From Alphaproteobacteria bacterium (lineage in GTDB: Bacteria; Pseudomonadota; Alphaproteobacteria; CAAHEQ01; UBA3637), in NCBI GenBank assembly GCA_017555325.1, contig JAFZGR010000179.1, forward strand, positions 1-8,607: a stretch of 8,607 bases of DNA, in the 5' to 3' direction. Position numbers and translations under genes: made by a program. The notes below the pieces were generated by a model. That model was not told where the DNA came from, did no database searches, and saw nothing but the letters and a program-made list of their open reading frames with translations. Of the stretch, positions 5,417 through 8,607 are shown piece after piece; within the stretch, counting starts at the first letter, position 1; each line of letters opens with the position of its first letter.

Positions 5417-8400
5417 ATGTTTTTACAATTATTTAAAAATAAAAAATTTTTACCGTTATTAACTTCTCGTTTTTTATCTGCGGTTAATGAAGGATTTATT
5501 CGAACGGTATTTTTGTTTTTTGTGACATACAAATTAACACAACCTAATCCAACATTTATGGTGTTGGCTGTCATGTTGTATGCTCTTTCTTTTTGTTTTG
5601 CAACAATTTATATCGGGCAGATTGCTGATAAATTTTCAAAAGCTAAATGTTTGAGAATTGTCCGTCTGATTGAAATTGGTATTATGCTTTTGGCACTTAT
5701 TAGTCTGTCTTTGGATTCTCGATTATTATTAATGAGTATTTTAATTGTTGTCGGCATGACAAATGCTTGTTTACGAGTGTTGGATACATCTTTAATTACC
5801 GAACTTGTTGCTCCGGTCAAATTAAACACAGGCAATACTTTAATGAAAATCGGGGTTATTTTTGCGAGCGGATTATCGTGTTTGTTATTGACAAGCATTT
5901 TAAAATTTGATGTAGCCTATTTTGTCGTTTGTTCGTTGGGTTTGGCTTTATCTATTATAAGTTATTTCATTACTTTAAAAGTACCTGTATCCGAACCAAC
6001 AGATAAAGATTCAATTATATATAGAAATCCATATAAGGCTTTTGGTTTTGTTTCGGAAAAATTAAAACATCAATTTGATGTATGGGCTTATTTGGTTGGA
6101 ATTGCTTGGTTTTGGATGGTTTCTGCCGTTATTTTTGTCTTTTCGGCTGATTATGGACGAACAGTCTTAAATGCCCGTTGGTCTGTTGTTATGTTTTTAA
6201 GTTCCGGCCTTTTTACCATCGGTTATATGGTCGGTGGAGCGTTTTATGCCCGTTTGTCCCGTAAAAACAATATGGGAGCATATACATCCATTGTCGGATT
6301 GTTAATGTCTTTATTTTTATTTAATTTCATATTTGCCAGTATGGGCGCCAGTGGGTTGGTTTTTGAAAAAGGAATTACCGTTTTCAAAATGTTAACAACT
6401 AATTTCAACTACTGGTGTATTATGATTGATGTTTTTGCATTAGGTGCATTGGCAGCCTTTTTTGTAATTCCGTTTTATACACTTATTCAACTTAAAACCC
6501 CAGCTTATATGATGGGCCGTATGATGGCTTTTTCAAATATGGTTAATGCCATTGCTGTTTTGGCAACATTGATTGTTGCTTTCGGTTTAACCATTTTATC
6601 ATTAAATATTTTGCAAATTTTAACATTGTTTGCAGTTGCAAACTTGTTGGTTGCCGTTTATATGATTCGTTTGTTGCCAGTACAATCTCGCCGAAATGTT
6701 TTTAAAACAATTTTGAGGACTTTATTCAAAGTTGAAGTAAATGGATTGGAAAATTTGGAAAAAGCCGGAAATCGCGCATTATTGATTACAAACCATACCT
6801 CATACATGGATGTGTTGCTTATATCCACATTTATTGATAAACGTATTACATTTGCCGTTAGCGACCAGTTAATTGAAAAAACACTTGTTAAATTTATGAC
6901 AAATTTAATGGATGTTCATCCGTTAGATCCACAAAGTCCGTTTGCTGTTAAATATATGGCAGAAAGGCTCAATGAAGATAAATTATGTATGATTTTAACC
7001 GAAGGTATTATCGAAGGGGGAAATACCCGTATGAAAATTTACGAGGGACCGGCGATGATGGCTGTTAAAGGAAATGCCCCTGTATTGCCAATTCGAATTG
7101 ATGGTGCTTCTAATACATTCTTTTCCCGCATATTGGGCAAAAAAGCGCACTTTAAATTGTTTCCAAAAATTACGATTAATATTGCCGAACCGGTTGATTT
7201 TAAATTTAAAGAAGAATTAACAACTCGTGAAGTTCGTGAAAAATCAAGTTCTCGGTTATATAATATTTTATCTCAAATGACATTTGAGAGTTATGATAAA
7301 AACAGAACTCTGTTTGATGCTGTTGCTGATTCAATGCATATGGTCGGATATTTAAAACCAATATTGGAGGATACATCTCGAAAACCAGTTAAATTTTGTG
7401 GTTTTTTCTTAAAATCCATTATTTTAGGGCGGTTAATTCAACGGGCAACAACAGATGAAAAATATGTAGGGTTGATGATACCGACATCTAATGCCTGTGC
7501 TTTATCCGTTTTTGGACTTCATGCCTTTGGTAAAATTCCGGCAATGATTAATTTTACATCCGGACCTAAACAAGTTATTTCAACCTGTGAAACTATTGGA
7601 TTAAAATCTATTGTGACAGCACGGAAAGTTGTCAGTATGGCAAAATTGGATAATTTAATCACGGCGATTGAAACTGCAGGTATTCGTGTTATCTACTTAG
7701 AAGACTTAAAACCGACACTGACATTAAAAGACAAATTAATCGGCATTGCAGGAGCAATTTGTCCTAAGACAATTTATCGAAAAATGAATCCGCTTAAACC
7801 GACAGCAGAAGATACCGCAGTTGTTTTGTTTACATCTGGTTCGGAAGGCATGCCTAAAGCCGTCTTTTTATCTCATCGAAATATTATTTCAAACTGTTAT
7901 CAGGTACCGGCATTATTTGATGTGTATCCGTCTGATGTGTTTTTAAACTGTTTGCCGATGTTTCATTCATTTGGTTTGGGCGCCGGTATGGTTTTGCCGT
8001 TATTATTAGGTGTTAAAACGGTGTTATACCCAACACCATTACATTATCGGATTATTCCGGAAATTTGTGCATCCGTTAAAGCAACAATTTTCTTTGGGAC
8101 GGATACATTTTTAGCTGGATATGCAAAATGTGCCAATCCGTATGACTTTAACAGTTTACGTATTGTTGTTTCCGGAGCAGAAAAAGTCAAAGATGAAACA
8201 CGTAAAATCTGGGCAGAAAAATTCGGAGTTCGTCTTTTGGAAGGATATGGGGCAACCGAATGTTCTCCGTTTATTTCCGTTAATACATTCTTACATTCAA
8301 AAAAGGATTCTGTGGGACGATTAATGCCTGGTATTTCCTATCAATTAAAACCGGTGGAAGGCATTACGGAAGGACAGGAATTATGGGTTAAAGGGCCAAA

Positions 8401-8607
8401 CATTATGCAAGGATATATGCGTCATACCGATCCAATGCATTTGGATCCACCGGAAGACGGTTGGTATGACACGGGAGATATTGTATCCATCGATGAAAAT
8501 GGCTATATATCCATAAAAGGCAGATGCAAACGTTTTGCTAAAATCGGTGGAGAAATGGTGTCATTGTTAGCAGTGGAAGTTGTTGTTGAAAAAAGATATC
8601 CAGGGTT
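5417..8607 (+). CDS. Fused lysophospholipid transporter (LplT-like), PlsC acyltransferase and acyl-ACP synthetase (Aas), 3' end missing
   Basis: The frame is open from ATG 5417 to the right edge (1063 codons). Residues 1 to about 420 are a polytopic MFS-type domain like LplT, with RFLSAVNEGF near the N terminus and an IPFYTLIQ...GRMMAFSNM segment near its end. LplT flips lysophospholipids across the inner membrane. Residues about 430-620 are a PlsC acyltransferase: NHTSYMD, with His460 and Asp465 as the HX4D catalytic pair, and MKIYEGP. The usual FPEGR motif reads LTEGI (527-531). Residues about 630 onward are an AMP-forming synthetase: TSGSEGMPK (806-814), GYGATE (943-948), YDTGD (1017-1021) and KRFAKIGGEMVSL from 1038. 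Motifs and order match E. coli Aas, which acylates 2-acyl-lysophosphatidylethanolamine using acyl-ACP. About 90-100 residues, including the C-terminal catalytic Lys region, are missing. Such three-part fusions are known in alphaproteobacteria. It may be called aas or lplT-aas. Confidence 0.92.
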   Translation, partial: MFLQLFKNKKFLPLLTSRFLSAVNEGFIRTVFLFFVTYKLTQPNPTFMVLAVMLYALSFCFATIYIGQIADKFSKAKCLRIVRLIEIGIMLLALISLSLDSRLLLMSILIVVGMTNACLRVLDTSLITELVAPVKLNTGNTLMKIGVIFASGLSCLLLTSILKFDVAYFVVCSLGLALSIISYFITLKVPVSEPTDKDSIIYRNPYKAFGFVSEKLKHQFDVWAYLVGIAWFWMVSAVIFVFSADYGRTVLNARWSVVMFLSSGLFTIGYMVGGAFYARLSRKNNMGAYTSIVGLLMSLFLFNFIFASMGASGLVFEKGITVFKMLTTNFNYWCIMIDVFALGALAAFFVIPFYTLIQLKTPAYMMGRMMAFSNMVNAIAVLATLIVAFGLTILSLNILQILTLFAVANLLVAVYMIRLLPVQSRRNVFKTILRTLFKVEVNGLENLEKAGNRALLITNHTSYMDVLLISTFIDKRITFAVSDQLIEKTLVKFMTNLMDVHPLDPQSPFAVKYMAERLNEDKLCMILTEGIIEGGNTRMKIYEGPAMMAVKGNAPVLPIRIDGASNTFFSRILGKKAHFKLFPKITINIAEPVDFKFKEELTTREVREKSSSRLYNILSQMTFESYDKNRTLFDAVADSMHMVGYLKPILEDTSRKPVKFCGFFLKSIILGRLIQRATTDEKYVGLMIPTSNACALSVFGLHAFGKIPAMINFTSGPKQVISTCETIGLKSIVTARKVVSMAKLDNLITAIETAGIRVIYLEDLKPTLTLKDKLIGIAGAICPKTIYRKMNPLKPTAEDTAVVLFTSGSEGMPKAVFLSHRNIISNCYQVPALFDVYPSDVFLNCLPMFHSFGLGAGMVLPLLLGVKTVLYPTPLHYRIIPEICASVKATIFFGTDTFLAGYAKCANPYDFNSLRIVVSGAEKVKDETRKIWAEKFGVRLLEGYGATECSPFISVNTFLHSKKDSVGRLMPGISYQLKPVEGITEGQELWVKGPNIMQGYMRHTDPMHLDPPEDGWYDTGDIVSIDENGYISIKGRCKRFAKIGGEMVSLLAVEVVVEKRYPG

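Noticed and set aside
5314..5898. Two - strand frames antisense to the start of the LplT-Aas gene
   Set aside because: The + strand carries a strongly supported membrane protein; the antisense products show no motif or start signal.
8121..8324. 67-residue + strand frame within the Aas adenylation domain
   Set aside because: It is out of frame with a sequence that encodes recognisable Aas motifs such as GYGATE.
1..8607. CRISPR array, tRNA, rRNA, insertion sequence or prophage
   Set aside because: No spaced direct repeats with unique spacers, cloverleaf, rRNA core, transposase or terminal inverted repeats were seen; the only direct repeats are the coding modules of the cysteine-rich gene.
1..8607. 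Alternative genetic code (TGA as Trp)
   Set aside because: Tryptophan is encoded by TGG throughout, and no in-frame TGA was noticed in the supported genes; the stops seen are all TAA, consistent with low G+C.

Overview
The window is AT-rich (roughly one-third G+C by eye), and every complete gene in it ends in TAA. The best guess for the host is a low-GC Gram-negative bacterium, probably an alphaproteobacterium of the host- or gut-associated type. Supporting this are a lipoprotein with a classical lipobox, a YifB/ComM ATPase, a PAS protein whose last domain looks like those of DivL/CckA-type alphaproteobacterial kinases, and a fused LplT-PlsC-Aas lysophospholipid repair enzyme. The taxonomic placement is inference.

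Layout from left to right. (1) Positions 2-1183, + strand: the 3' part of a very cysteine-rich modular repeat protein, cut by the left edge. (2) 1184-1352: a convergent gap with two perfect inverted repeats. (3) 1353-5129, all - strand and so read right to left: a Pro/Gln-rich lipoprotein, then yifB/comM 18 bp downstream, then a membrane-anchored PAS-only protein, then a 107-residue protein of unknown family. The first two genes look co-transcribed. The PAS gene has its own good promoter inside the 3' end of comM, and the 107-residue gene has a TTGACA promoter overlaid by a perfect dyad. (4) 5130-5416: a divergent gap with promoters pointing both ways and a terminator-like hairpin that no annotated gene explains. 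(5) 5417 to the right edge, + strand: a 1063-codon open frame fusing an LplT-like flippase, a PlsC-type acyltransferase and an Aas acyl-ACP synthetase, truncated near its C terminus.

The genes do not form one pathway. The LplT-PlsC-Aas protein covers import and reacylation of lysophospholipids in one chain. ComM is a DNA branch-migration ATPase linked to natural transformation. The lipoprotein and PAS protein are cell-envelope or signalling proteins of unknown role.

The most unusual elements are the CxxC-repeat protein with a nearly identical 93-bp tandem unit, a PAS sensor that stops where a kinase domain would start, a non-canonical acyltransferase motif in the fusion enzyme, and the unexplained hairpin in the divergent intergenic region.
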